Below, in pieces: positions 1 to 7,424 of a stretch of 18,815 nt of DNA (position 1 is its first letter; every line of letters starts with the position of its first letter). The notes beneath the pieces are model-generated. The model was not told where the DNA came from. It searched no databases and worked only from the letters and a program-made list of their open reading frames with translations. The position numbers and the translations under genes are program-made. The DNA comes from JBLIKP01 sp047635375 (GTDB taxonomy: Bacteria > Bacteroidota > Bacteroidia > Sphingobacteriales > Sphingobacteriaceae), in contig JBLIKP010000048.1 in assembly GCA_047635375.1 (NCBI GenBank), positions 1 through 18,815 on the forward strand. The letters run 5' to 3'.

Positions 1-1155
1 GGGCAAGGCTTACCACTTTGGCTGCCTAAAGGAGCCGAGCTTCGTGAGCAGTTAGAGCAATTTCTGCGTAAAGCACAACGTACTTCGGGTTACCAACAAG
101 TAATCACTCCGCATATCGGAAGCAAGGAACTTTATGTAACCTCTGGCCACTATGCTAAATATGGTGAAGATTCTTTTCAGCCTATTAAAACGCCAAACGA
201 GGACGAGGAATTCCTATTAAAGCCAATGAATTGTCCGCATCACTGCGAGATATTTAATGCTCGTCCGCGATCATACAAAGATTTACCAGTAAGACTAGCA
301 GAATTTGGGACGGTATATCGTTACGAGCAAAGTGGAGAACTTCACGGATTAACACGTGTGCGCGGTTTTACTCAAGATGATGCCCACATTTTTTGCTCAC
401 CTGATCAGGTTAAAGAAGAGTTTAAGGCCGTTATTGATTTAGTGTTCTACATTTTTAAGGCATTAAATTTTGAGAATTATACTGCGCAGGTTTCATTAAG
501 GGATCCAAATACGCCCGATAAGTACATTGGTTCATTGGAAAACTGGGCTAAAGCTGAGGCAGCAATTATTGAGGCAGCAGAAGAAAAAGAATTAGACACC
601 GTAGTTGAATATGGCGAGGCAGCTTTTTACGGACCAAAGCTTGATTTCATGGTGAGTGATGCTTTAGGAAGAAAGTGGCAGCTTGGTACTATTCAAGTTG
701 ACTATAACTTACCAGAACGCTTTGCGTTAGAATATATAGGTGCCGATAATAAAAAGCATCAACCGGTAATGATTCACCGTGCACCATTCGGTTCTATGGA
801 ACGATTTGTGGCAATTCTTATTGAACATTGCGGAGGAAACTTCCCACTTTGGTTAAGTCCAGAACAGGTTGCAATTCTTCCAATCAGTGATAAATATAAT
901 GAGTATGCACAAAAAGTTTTAAATTCATTAAATAATTCCGATATTCGCACCTTTATTGACCATAGAAGCGAGAAGATTGGTAAGAAAATCAGAGATGCTG
1001 AAGTGTCAAAAGTGCCTTATATGGTTATTGTAGGCGAAAAGGAAAGCTCAGAAGGCACCGTTTCAATACGTAAACATGGCGAAGGAGACAAAGGTTCATA
1101 CACAATAGAAGAATTTATCAAACTTTTGAAAAACGAGATTGAGTTATTAAACTAA
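1..1155 (+). CDS. thrS: Threonine-tRNA ligase (ThrRS), 3' part
   Basis: Charges tRNA-Thr with threonine in the cytoplasm. The frame is open from base 1, so the gene begins before the window; 384 C-terminal residues are visible and roughly 260 N-terminal residues (TGS and editing domains) are missing. Class II catalytic motifs are seen in visible-residue numbering: motif 1 around 5-40 (LPLWLPKGAEL), motif 2 around 106-130 (RYEQSGELHGLTRVRGFTQ) and motif 3 around 258-275 (HRAPFGSMERF). The zinc ligands expected for ThrRS are Cys78 (in MNCPHH), His129 (DDAHIF) and His259 (HRAPFG). The Cys-His spacing of 51 equals that of the E. coli enzyme. The C-terminal anticodon-binding domain starts near PLWLSPEQVAILP. 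It leads the thrS-infC-rpmI-rplT order; infC begins 40 bp after its stop. Identification is secure. Confidence 0.98.
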   Translation, partial: GQGLPLWLPKGAELREQLEQFLRKAQRTSGYQQVITPHIGSKELYVTSGHYAKYGEDSFQPIKTPNEDEEFLLKPMNCPHHCEIFNARPRSYKDLPVRLAEFGTVYRYEQSGELHGLTRVRGFTQDDAHIFCSPDQVKEEFKAVIDLVFYIFKALNFENYTAQVSLRDPNTPDKYIGSLENWAKAEAAIIEAAEEKELDTVVEYGEAAFYGPKLDFMVSDALGRKWQLGTIQVDYNLPERFALEYIGADNKKHQPVMIHRAPFGSMERFVAILIEHCGGNFPLWLSPEQVAILPISDKYNEYAQKVLNSLNNSDIRTFIDHRSEKIGKKIRDAEVSKVPYMVIVGEKESSEGTVSIRKHGEGDKGSYTIEEFIKLLKNEIELLN

Positions 1156-1195
1156 TCCGTTTTAAAATTTATTATCCATTTAAACTAAAAAATAC

Positions 1196-1744
1196 TTGGC
1201 AAGAGGCAGAAGAAAACCAGCACCAAAGAGAGAAGTAATCTATTTTCGTCATAATGAGAAAATTAGAGCAAGGGAAGTAAGAGTCGTAGGTGAAAATATT
1301 GAACCGGGACTTTACCCAATCGACAAAGCTTTGGAGTTTGCCAATGAGCAAGGACTGGACTTGGTAGAGATTTCTCCAAATGCAGATCCACCAGTTTGTA
1401 GGGTAGTAGATTATCAAAAGTTTATCTACGAGAAGAAGAAGAAGCAAAAAGAAATTAAATCTAAAACTGCTAAAACGGTAGTTAAGGAAATTCGTTTCGG
1501 CCCGAATACAGATGAGCATGATTTTGAGTTTAAGCTTAAGCATGCCATTGGATTCTTAGAAGATGGATCTAAAGTAAGAGCTTATGTTCACTTTAAGGGA
1601 AGAGCGATTGTTTATAAAGAAAAGGGTGAAATTTTATTATTAAAATTTGCTCAAGAGTTAGGAGAATTAGCAAAGGTTGAGGCCTTGCCAAAAATGGAGG
1701 GTAAAAGAATGTACCTAATGTTGGCTCCTAAAAATGCAAAGTAA
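1196..1744 (+). CDS. infC: Translation initiation factor IF-3
   Basis: Binds the 30S subunit, blocks premature 50S joining and checks start-codon/initiator-tRNA pairing. The 182-aa product has the usual IF3 layout: N-domain about residues 15-80 (NEKIRAREVRVVGENIEPG, then LDLVEISPNADPPVCR), a Lys-rich linker about 79-92, and a C-domain from about 95 (VKEIRFGPNTDEHDF). The start is TTG at 1196. In that frame TAA stops lie at 1163 and 1181, no ATG lies between them and the TTG, and the next in-frame ATG is near the C-terminus. A non-ATG start is therefore required, and TTG is the only common alternative in the 12-nt gap after the stop. Rare starts on infC are known in other bacteria (AUU in E. 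coli), where they mediate autoregulation. Second gene of the thrS operon. Confidence 0.96.
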   Translation: MARGRRKPAPKREVIYFRHNEKIRAREVRVVGENIEPGLYPIDKALEFANEQGLDLVEISPNADPPVCRVVDYQKFIYEKKKKQKEIKSKTAKTVVKEIRFGPNTDEHDFEFKLKHAIGFLEDGSKVRAYVHFKGRAIVYKEKGEILLLKFAQELGELAKVEALPKMEGKRMYLMLAPKNAK

Positions 1745-1775
1745 ATAAGTAAAACAACAATAATAAGAGCGAGTT

Positions 1776-1976
1776 ATGCCAAAAATGAAGACCAACTCTA
1801 GTGCTAAAAAGCGATTTAAGCTTTCAAGTTCTGGAAAGATCAGAAGAAAATCGGCTTACAAAAACCACATTTTGACTAAAAAGTCAAAGGTTCAGAAAAA
1901 ACGATTAACTAAAATGACAGTGGTTGCTCCGAGTGACGAAGGAAACATTAAACGCCTTCTTACCATCGGTAAATAA
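1776..1976 (+). CDS. rpmI: 50S ribosomal protein L35 (bL35)
   Basis: Small structural protein of the large ribosomal subunit. The 66-aa product is very Lys/Arg/Ser-rich and has the L35 signature MPKMKTNSSAKKRFKL near the N-terminus, followed by a basic stretch around residues 20-45 (SGKIRRKSAYKNHIL, KKSKVQKKRL). Full length is normal for the family. It begins 31 bp after infC and stands before rplT, the conserved infC-rpmI-rplT order. No strong Shine-Dalgarno site precedes the ATG. Confidence 0.97.
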   Translation: MPKMKTNSSAKKRFKLSSSGKIRRKSAYKNHILTKKSKVQKKRLTKMTVVAPSDEGNIKRLLTIGK

Positions 1977-2063
1977 TCATTAGTTAAACAAAAAGGTAAA
2001 CCAGGGATTTAGTAAGTAAGAGCCTCAATTTAGGGGACGCTATCTACCAAAAAATTAAAAGAA
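1977..2063 (+). promoter_or_regulatory. rpmI-rplT spacer, possible weak leader hairpin
   Basis: An 87-nt gap, wider than the others in this operon. It contains a modest stem-loop around 2021-2042: CCTC pairs with GGGG across an AATTTA loop, flanked by AG/CT pairing with one mismatch and one bulge. GGTA near 1995 and TACC near 2045 could close a larger structure. L20 represses its own operon in some bacteria, so a translational control site is conceivable. That is inference only; no known L20 leader is recognised and no promoter motif is seen. Confidence 0.25.
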
Positions 2064-2408
2064 ATGCCAAGATCAGTAAATGTAGTAGCCGCCAGAGCCA
2101 GAAGAAAAAAGGTGATGAAGCAGGCCAAAGGTTACTTTGGACGTCGTAAAAACGTTTGGACGGTTGCAAAAAATGCAGTTGAAAAAGGATTAACCTATGC
2201 TTACCGTGACCGTAAGGTTAACAAAAGAAATTTCCGCAGCTTGTGGATCCAACGTATTAACGCAGCAGCGCGTGAAGAAGGAATGAGTTACTCTACCTTC
2301 ATGGGAAAAATTCATGCTAACAACATCGAACTAAACCGTAAGGCTTTAGCAGATTTAGCAATGAATCAACCAGAAGCGTTCAAAGCAATTGTTAAGTCTT
2401 TAAACTAA
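2064..2408 (+). CDS. rplT: 50S ribosomal protein L20 (bL20)
   Basis: Binds 23S rRNA early in 50S assembly, and in several bacteria represses its own operon. The 114-aa product is full length. Family signatures are visible: N-terminal MPRSVNVVAARARRKKVM, then KQAKGYFGRRKNVWTVAKNA, YAYRDRKVNKRNFRSLWIQR and INAAAREEGMSYSTFM. The N-terminal third is the basic RNA-threading tail; the rest is the globular domain. It is the last gene of the operon and is followed 22 bp later by an intrinsic terminator. Confidence 0.98.
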   Translation: MPRSVNVVAARARRKKVMKQAKGYFGRRKNVWTVAKNAVEKGLTYAYRDRKVNKRNFRSLWIQRINAAAREEGMSYSTFMGKIHANNIELNRKALADLAMNQPEAFKAIVKSLN

Positions 2409-2429
2409 GATTTTTCATATAAAATACTA

Positions 2430-2458
2430 AGGGAGTCCAATTTTGGCTCCCTTTTTTT
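2430..2458 (+). terminator. Rho-independent terminator after rplT
   Basis: AGGGAG (2430-2435) pairs with CTCCCT (2447-2452). An inner CCAA/TTGG stem follows, with one unpaired T, around a TT loop, and the hairpin runs into seven T residues (2452-2458). It closes the thrS-infC-rpmI-rplT operon. Confidence 0.92.
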
Positions 2459-2489
2459 GTGCCCTGTTTGGAATAATTATCTATATTTC
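2456..2489 (+). promoter_or_regulatory. Possible Bacteroidota-type promoter for the beta-barrel gene
   Basis: TTTG at 2456-2459 and TATATTTC at 2482-2489 (one mismatch to TAnnTTTG) are separated by 22 bp. The downstream box ends six bases before the ATG at 2496, so any transcript from it would have almost no 5' leader. The -33 box overlaps the T-tract of the preceding terminator. Weak match, tentative. Confidence 0.35.
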
Positions 2490-2495
2490 ATCATT

Positions 2496-3380
2496 ATGAA
2501 TAATCGGTTAAAGATATTTTCCCTTTGTTTTGCGCTCTTAGGCGGATGCACAATTGTTTATGCTCAATCAAATGCCACTTTTTCAAATACCGGTGGAGCA
2601 CAACCTTATTACTATGGCTTGGGAGTTAGTTTTTATGAAGCGAATTTTCCGAATAGACCAGATTTTAACACCTATTACACTGATTTTGATTTCAAGGGTA
2701 ATAACGTAACGACAGAGTTTGAAATGCCTAAAAATCCAAGCTTGGAGTTCTTTAAGGAAGATTTAAGAAACTTGGGTAAAGGACTTGCGTTTTCCTACAG
2801 TTCCTATTTTCCAAAAAACAGAATAGAGCTACAATTCGGTTCGAATGCTTATCAAATTATTAGAACTAGCGAGTATGGAAATCAATACCTAACTGATTTT
2901 TCTGGAATTCCTGGTGAAAGAGACACCTTTATCAACCTTAATATTTCAAGTAGAGAATCAATTTACATTTTGGATGCCCATTATTTGGTGTTGGGGAATG
3001 CTCCAGCTTATAATAATCAATTATTCATTTTTGGTGGGTTTGGACCCGAAATTCAATTTGTGACAGTGACTGAACTGAAAAGGACAGGCGAAAAAGAATT
3101 TCAAGAGTTTGATTCGGATACAGGAGAAAGCATATCCTATAGTAAAGTGACATTTTCCGATCGTGCAAAAGGGAAAGGGTACGGTTGGTTAGGTGCGCAA
3201 ATTGTGGGGGGATTATCATTTAGAATAGACCGAGCATTAGGTTTTTCTTTCCATTTGAAATCCTCAATTCCATTATACGATCAACATCCAGATAAACGTG
3301 GCCCTGAAAACATTACTTCAATTAATGCTACGTTCCGTTTCTTCTTAAATAACGGAACAACGGAATATTACTCTAATTAA
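2496..3380 (+). CDS. Secreted, probably outer-membrane beta-barrel protein, function unknown
   Basis: I do not recognise a named family. The 294-aa product begins with a clear signal peptide (MNNRLKIFSLCFALLGGCTI, then VYAQ with probable cleavage after Ala-Gln). The body is rich in aromatic and Gly residues and in alternating polar/apolar strands, for example YYYGLGVSFY, QLFIFGGFGPEIQFV and KGYGWLGAQIVGGLSF. It ends in a strand rich in aromatics (INATFRFFLNN). This fits an 8-12 strand outer-membrane barrel. The frame is open further upstream from a TTG at 2457, but that extension overlaps the terminator and precedes the signal peptide, so ATG 2496 is preferred. Its TAA overlaps the stop of the convergent aspartate kinase gene by 4 nt. 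Confidence 0.8.
   Translation: MNNRLKIFSLCFALLGGCTIVYAQSNATFSNTGGAQPYYYGLGVSFYEANFPNRPDFNTYYTDFDFKGNNVTTEFEMPKNPSLEFFKEDLRNLGKGLAFSYSSYFPKNRIELQFGSNAYQIIRTSEYGNQYLTDFSGIPGERDTFINLNISSRESIYILDAHYLVLGNAPAYNNQLFIFGGFGPEIQFVTVTELKRTGEKEFQEFDSDTGESISYSKVTFSDRAKGKGYGWLGAQIVGGLSFRIDRALGFSFHLKSSIPLYDQHPDKRGPENITSINATFRFFLNNGTTEYYSN
3332..3358. other. Perfect 8-bp inverted repeat inside the 3' end of the barrel gene
   Basis: GTTCCGTT (3332-3339) and AACGGAAC (3351-3358) form a perfect stem with an 11-nt loop. It lies in the last 50 bp of the plus-strand gene and just beyond the stop of the minus-strand aspartate kinase gene. There is no T-run on either strand, so it is not a standard intrinsic terminator. 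It could act as a 3'-end stabilising hairpin for the aspartokinase transcript, or be a chance result of coding sequence. Confidence 0.35.
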
Positions 3381-4639
3381 TCTTGCGGAAAAATCCAGTG
3401 CAGGGTGGTCCTAGTGCGCTGCTCAATTAATGGAATACGGCCTTTATTTAATTCGGCTAGAACCTCATCATTGAAATTTCTAACCGTAATTAATTGAAGG
3501 TTAGAATTGTAAAGTACTCTGAAATCGTCGCTTAATTTTTGAATGATTTCTTTTACGTGTGGAACTGTTTCGTTAAAACAGATGGAAAATGATAATGCCG
3601 AAAGCTGAATCATATTCAATTTAACCCCAAATTCTCCAAAAAGAGTAAAAACCTTTCCAATCCCAGATTCCGAAATAAAACTACCGTCCTTGGCCCGTAA
3701 TGTCAAAAGGATTTGCTGGTCCTTGATGATTTTAATGGGGATTTTACGGGCGGTACGTTCATTTCCAAATATCTGCGTCCCAGCTTCATTTGGGTGGCTA
3801 AATGGCCTTACAAATAGCGGGATGTTTTTCTCCTGAAGAGGGTGTAACGTTTTTGGATGAATGATAGAAGCGCCATAATATGCCATTTCTATTGCTTCGG
3901 CGTAGGAAAGTTGGTCGAATTTCTCAGTCTTCTCAAAGACTTTTGGATCTGCATTAAGTACACCAGGAACATCCTTCCAAATAGTAACTTTTGAAGCGTT
4001 TAGGCAGTTTCCTAAAATTCCTGCTGTAAAGTCGGAGCCTTCTCTGCCAAGTGTGGTGGGAATCCCTTCAATCGTTCCTCCTACAAATCCTTGGGTTATA
4101 ATTATTCTCTGGTCCAAAAATGGACGGATAAACATGTCACAGTTTTCAGAAGTCTCTTCCCAGTCGACCTTGGCCAAGCGATGGTTGTTGTTTGTAATCA
4201 GCCATTTTCGAGCGTCAATCCACTGTGTTTGAAAGCCGTTAAGGGTTAAAAAATGGCTGATTATTGTTGTACTAAAAATCTCCCCGAAAGGGACAACAGC
4301 ATCATAAAACTTGTCGTATTCCCAATCTTTACCTTCCTCCAATGCATCTTCCAAATCAATGAAAAGAAAATTCAACGTGGTATGAATGGGGTGGTGTGGA
4401 TTTGGAATTAATTCTCCGGCAATTTGGGTGTGAAAGTCACGTAATTTTGATAAAAGCTCTGTAGCCTTTCCTGTGCTTAGGTAAACCGAAATTATTTCTT
4501 CAAGGGCATTAGTAGTTTTGCCCATTGCACTAAGCACAATAACCATTTTTTTCACTTGGTTGTTGGCTAAAACGTTTAAAAGATTTCGGGCGGCCGTTGC
4601 ATCTTTAATGCTTGCACCACCAAACTTGTATACTTCCAT
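3377..4639 (-). CDS. Aspartate kinase (monofunctional)
   Basis: Phosphorylates aspartate to aspartyl-phosphate, the committed step towards lysine, threonine and methionine. The 420-aa product shows the amino-acid-kinase fold: KFGGASI at residues 5-11, PFGEIFS at 117-123, TTLGREGSDF at 195-204, and VPGVLNADPKVF at 224-235, followed by YAEAIEMAYYGASIIHPKTL. A C-terminal ACT regulatory region covers about 303-420, with the second ACT repeat rather short. There is no homoserine dehydrogenase domain. It starts 6 bp after the upstream nitrilase-family gene, so cotranscription is likely. Feedback control by an aspartate-family amino acid is expected from the ACT region, but which one cannot be read here. 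Confidence 0.93.
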   Translation of the reverse strand: MEVYKFGGASIKDATAARNLLNVLANNQVKKMVIVLSAMGKTTNALEEIISVYLSTGKATELLSKLRDFHTQIAGELIPNPHHPIHTTLNFLFIDLEDALEEGKDWEYDKFYDAVVPFGEIFSTTIISHFLTLNGFQTQWIDARKWLITNNNHRLAKVDWEETSENCDMFIRPFLDQRIIITQGFVGGTIEGIPTTLGREGSDFTAGILGNCLNASKVTIWKDVPGVLNADPKVFEKTEKFDQLSYAEAIEMAYYGASIIHPKTLHPLQEKNIPLFVRPFSHPNEAGTQIFGNERTARKIPIKIIKDQQILLTLRAKDGSFISESGIGKVFTLFGEFGVKLNMIQLSALSFSICFNETVPHVKEIIQKLSDDFRVLYNSNLQLITVRNFNDEVLAELNKGRIPLIEQRTRTTLHWIFPQD

Positions 4640-4645
4640 TAAGGC

Positions 4646-5416
4646 TTAATTTATCGTAAAAGAATCTCTGTCTCTGTGAAATTGAAATTTCCTTCTAAAA
4701 ACTTGTAGATCATAAAGATCTAAAGTTTGGTCTATTATTCCTTCGGTTTTTGAAATTTCAGCAATTGCCTCGCCATCTGGACTAATCAAGGCTGAATCAC
4801 CTGAATAGAAAATATCGTTTCCATCGGTTCCAGAGCGATTGCACCCAGCAACATAGCAAAGGTTTTCAATAGCTCTAGCACGTAAAAGCGTTTTCCAGGC
4901 GGTGGATCTTCTTTCGGGCCAGTTGGCGACAAAAATAGAAAGGTCATATTCTTCCTTGTTTCTTAACCAAACTGGAAATCTTAAATCGTAACATATAAAC
5001 GGACAAATACGCCATCCATTTATTTCCTCCACTATTTTTCCTTTCCCTGGGGAATAGGTTCGTTCCTCTTTTGCTAATCTGAAAAGATGTTTTTTATTGT
5101 AAATGGAATAATCCCCATCGGGCTTGACCCAAAGAAGCCGATTGAAATAATCCCCATTTTCCTTTATGATAAAACTCCCTGTGACTACAGCGTTAAATGA
5201 TTTTGCCATTTGCTGAAGCCACTGAGTGGTTTCCTCATCTGGATTTTCGGCCCATTTTGAGGCATCCATGGTAAAACCCGTAGTAAACATCTCAGGGAGG
5301 ATTATTAAATCTGCCGATTGCCCGCCCGACATTAACTTTTCAAGGTGGTTCCGATTTTCTTGAGGTGATTCCCAGATTAAATCAGGTTGGACTATCTTTA
5401 GCTTTAAATTTTGCAT
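4646..5416 (-). CDS. Nitrilase-superfamily amidohydrolase, omega-amidase (YafV/Nit2) type
   Basis: Carbon-nitrogen hydrolase with the Glu-Lys-Cys triad visible: Glu42 (LILPEMF region), Lys108 (IYNKKHLF) and Cys142 (FICYDLRFP). The 256-aa length and the strings YNKKHLFR and CYDLRFP match the YafV/Nit2 omega-amidase branch, which hydrolyses alpha-ketoglutaramate and similar ketoacid amides. The start ATG lies inside the end of the upstream aminotransferase gene (13-nt overlap), so the two are translationally adjacent. This pairing is known: the aminotransferase uses glutamine and the omega-amidase pulls the reaction by removing ketoglutaramate. Substrate assignment is inference from family and context; the hydrolase family itself is secure. 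Confidence 0.87.
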   Translation of the reverse strand: MQNLKLKIVQPDLIWESPQENRNHLEKLMSGGQSADLIILPEMFTTGFTMDASKWAENPDEETTQWLQQMAKSFNAVVTGSFIIKENGDYFNRLLWVKPDGDYSIYNKKHLFRLAKEERTYSPGKGKIVEEINGWRICPFICYDLRFPVWLRNKEEYDLSIFVANWPERRSTAWKTLLRARAIENLCYVAGCNRSGTDGNDIFYSGDSALISPDGEAIAEISKTEGIIDQTLDLYDLQVFRRKFQFHRDRDSFTIN

Positions 5417-6561
5417 AGTAATTTTGCAGCTTCAATAAGTGTTTCGTCCTTTTTAGCAAAACAAAAACGGATGACTTTATTGTCGATCCCGTTGCTGTAA
5501 AAACTACTAACAGGTATTGCAGCAACTCCTGTGTCAATGGTCATTCTTGAACAGAATTGCATGTCCGACTCATCGCTAATTTTACTGTAATCTGCCAAAA
5601 CAAAGTAAGAGCCATTTGTGGGAATGAAATTGAACCGAGAGGACTTCATTTCCTTTAAAAACGTATCTCTTTTTTCGGTGAAAAATGAAGGGAGGGAAAG
5701 ATAATGCTCTTTGTTTTCTAAATATTCTGCTAGGGCATACTGCAGAGGGGTGTTGGAGGAGAAAACATTGTATTGATGAATCTTTCTGAATTCGGCCATT
5801 AAGTTTGATGGACCTAGACAGTAACCCATTTTCCATCCAGTGATATGAAAAACTTTCCCAAAACTCGCCACCACAAAACTGCGGTCGGCGAGTTCAGGGT
5901 ACATGCTCACACTTAAGTGTTTTTTTCCGTCGAAAATAACATGTTCGTAAACTTCGTCACTTAGAATTATTATTTCAGAATCGGCGGTTATCTTTATAAG
6001 CTGTTCCATATCCGATTTGTTGAGTGTTGCACCGGTAGGATTATGAGGGGAGTTGATAATAATCATTTTGGTCTTCCCTGAAACCATTCTTTTCACATTT
6101 TCCCAGTTAATGGAGTATTCTGGGGCTTCCATTTCAATGTAAATTGGAATGCCACCGTTAAGCTCAACTGCAGGCCCATAACAATCATAGGCTGGCTCAA
6201 AGATAATTACTTCGTCGTCTTCATTAATAACGGCCGAAATTGCCGTGAAAATTGCTTGAGTTGCACCTGAGGTTATGGTTATCTCCTTTTCAGGATCGTA
6301 ACCCATTGAATATAGATGTTTTACCTTTTCATGGATTGCTAGCCTCAATCCAATTATTCCAGGCATCGGTGCATATTGATTATAGCCCTTTTCCATGTAT
6401 TTGTTAGCAAGTCTCAAAAGCTCAGGGTCGCAATCAAAGTCTGGAAAACCCTGGGATAAATTGATAGCGTCGTGTTCGATGGCAAGCTTTGACATTATCG
6501 AGAAAACGGTGGTGCCCACCTTTGGGAGTTTTGACTTTAGGTGATTTGGGAAAAATGGCAT
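5404..6561 (-). CDS. PLP-dependent aminotransferase, methionine/glutamine (YbdL/KAT) type
   Basis: Class I/II fold type I aminotransferase of 385 aa. Features: NLSQGFPDFD at 34-43, typical of the YbdL and kynurenine/glutamine transaminase group; SPHNPTGA at 171-178; SDEVYEH at 201-207; PLP lysine Lys236 in SFGKVFHITGWKMGY; and substrate-carboxylate Arg365 in KVIRFCFAKK. YbdL-like enzymes favour methionine, and related enzymes remake methionine from its ketoacid (KMTB) using glutamine. The next gene is an omega-amidase and the third is aspartate kinase, which fits a methionine-linked role. A TAACTTTG box sits 23 bp upstream. Exact substrates are inferred. Confidence 0.88.
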   Translation of the reverse strand: MPFFPNHLKSKLPKVGTTVFSIMSKLAIEHDAINLSQGFPDFDCDPELLRLANKYMEKGYNQYAPMPGIIGLRLAIHEKVKHLYSMGYDPEKEITITSGATQAIFTAISAVINEDDEVIIFEPAYDCYGPAVELNGGIPIYIEMEAPEYSINWENVKRMVSGKTKMIIINSPHNPTGATLNKSDMEQLIKITADSEIIILSDEVYEHVIFDGKKHLSVSMYPELADRSFVVASFGKVFHITGWKMGYCLGPSNLMAEFRKIHQYNVFSSNTPLQYALAEYLENKEHYLSLPSFFTEKRDTFLKEMKSSRFNFIPTNGSYFVLADYSKISDESDMQFCSRMTIDTGVAAIPVSSFYSNGIDNKVIRFCFAKKDETLIEAAKLLCKI

Positions 6562-6584
6562 AGATTGTTGGTTTGACCTTTGTG

Positions 6585-6592
6585 CAAAGTTA
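6585..6592 (-). promoter_or_regulatory. TAnnTTTG -7 box upstream of the aminotransferase operon
   Basis: On the minus strand this reads TAACTTTG, an exact match to the Bacteroidota -7 consensus TAnnTTTG, 23 bp before the aminotransferase ATG. That would give a leader of about 15-18 nt. No clear TTG -33 element is seen at the usual distance. The box separates the three-gene aminotransferase operon from the hydrolase pair upstream. Confidence 0.5.
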
Positions 6593-6629
6593 AGGTTGTA
6601 AATGAAAAAGAGAAAGTAAAGGTTGATAT

Positions 6630-7424
6630 TTAAATGCCCTTTAAAATTGAATCCATTGTTTGCTTATAAATTGGGAAATCGGGCAGGCCGTTATGTTTTC
6701 CGTCCTTAATTATTGTAAGCTTAACTCTTTCATGAAATTCGTTTTTTATTTTACCCGGGGCCTTTGGTGAAATTAACCAATCATTTTCTCCATGAAAGAT
6801 GTAGACAGGGGCTTTGGATAATTTTAAATTTGTTGCATTATTAAACTTATATTTTAGAAAAGTTTTGCTTAAAAATAAAGCTCCCCAACGATTTACCGTA
6901 TTAGAAAAGTCATAAAAAGGGGCTTCTAAAATTATTAGTTCAGTATTTTGTTTTGAGGCAAAATAGGTTGCCATTCCTGACCCAAGAGACTTACCATAAG
7001 CAACTTTTTTATGGTGCTTAAACTCTTTATCAATAAAATCACTTACTAGGTTTATATCATTATAAAATGAATTGGGAGTTGTTTTTCCTTGGCTTTTGCC
7101 GAAATTTCTGTAATCCATAATTATTACATCGAGATTGTTTTCCAAAAATGGATCGATGAACTGACTATAATGTTCAATATTATGGACGTTGCCATGAAAA
7201 TAAATAACCAACGCCTTTGGAGAGTCAGAGGCTGAAAAATGTGCTAATGAAATTTCTACATTCCCCGTATCCTTTAATAAATACTCCTTTATGAAGCTTT
7301 TATGGGAAAACTGAAAGTCTTTTTCAAGTTTAGATGGATGAAAAAGGAATTTTTCCTGAAAGGAATAAAAGGAAAAACATAAAGCTCCGTAAATGGCAAC
7401 TAATCCTATAATTATGTATTGCAT
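6630..7424 (-). CDS. Membrane-anchored alpha/beta hydrolase (BEM46/ABHD13-like), second copy
   Basis: A 264-aa serine hydrolase with one N-terminal membrane segment (about residues 2-20), then the strings KFLFHPSKL and YFHGN (oxyanion region 75-79). The triad is Ser146 in GKSLG, Asp215 in HGENDWL and His244 in DGKHNGLP. The layout matches BEM46/ABHD13-like lipases/esterases, whose natural substrates are mostly unknown. Its ATG follows directly on the TAA of the upstream paralogue (TAAATG), so the two genes are a translationally linked tandem pair. Several identical strings in both (FHP, YFHGN, DYR.FGKS.GK, LPxFPIY) indicate duplication followed by divergence. The 68-bp gap after its stop holds no clear terminator. 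Confidence 0.85.
   Translation of the reverse strand: MQYIIIGLVAIYGALCFSFYSFQEKFLFHPSKLEKDFQFSHKSFIKEYLLKDTGNVEISLAHFSASDSPKALVIYFHGNVHNIEHYSQFIDPFLENNLDVIIMDYRNFGKSQGKTTPNSFYNDINLVSDFIDKEFKHHKKVAYGKSLGSGMATYFASKQNTELIILEAPFYDFSNTVNRWGALFLSKTFLKYKFNNATNLKLSKAPVYIFHGENDWLISPKAPGKIKNEFHERVKLTIIKDGKHNGLPDFPIYKQTMDSILKGI

Noticed and set aside
2457..2495. TTG start giving 13 extra residues on the barrel protein
   Set aside because: The TTG lies in the terminator T-tract and would place residues ahead of a normal signal peptide.
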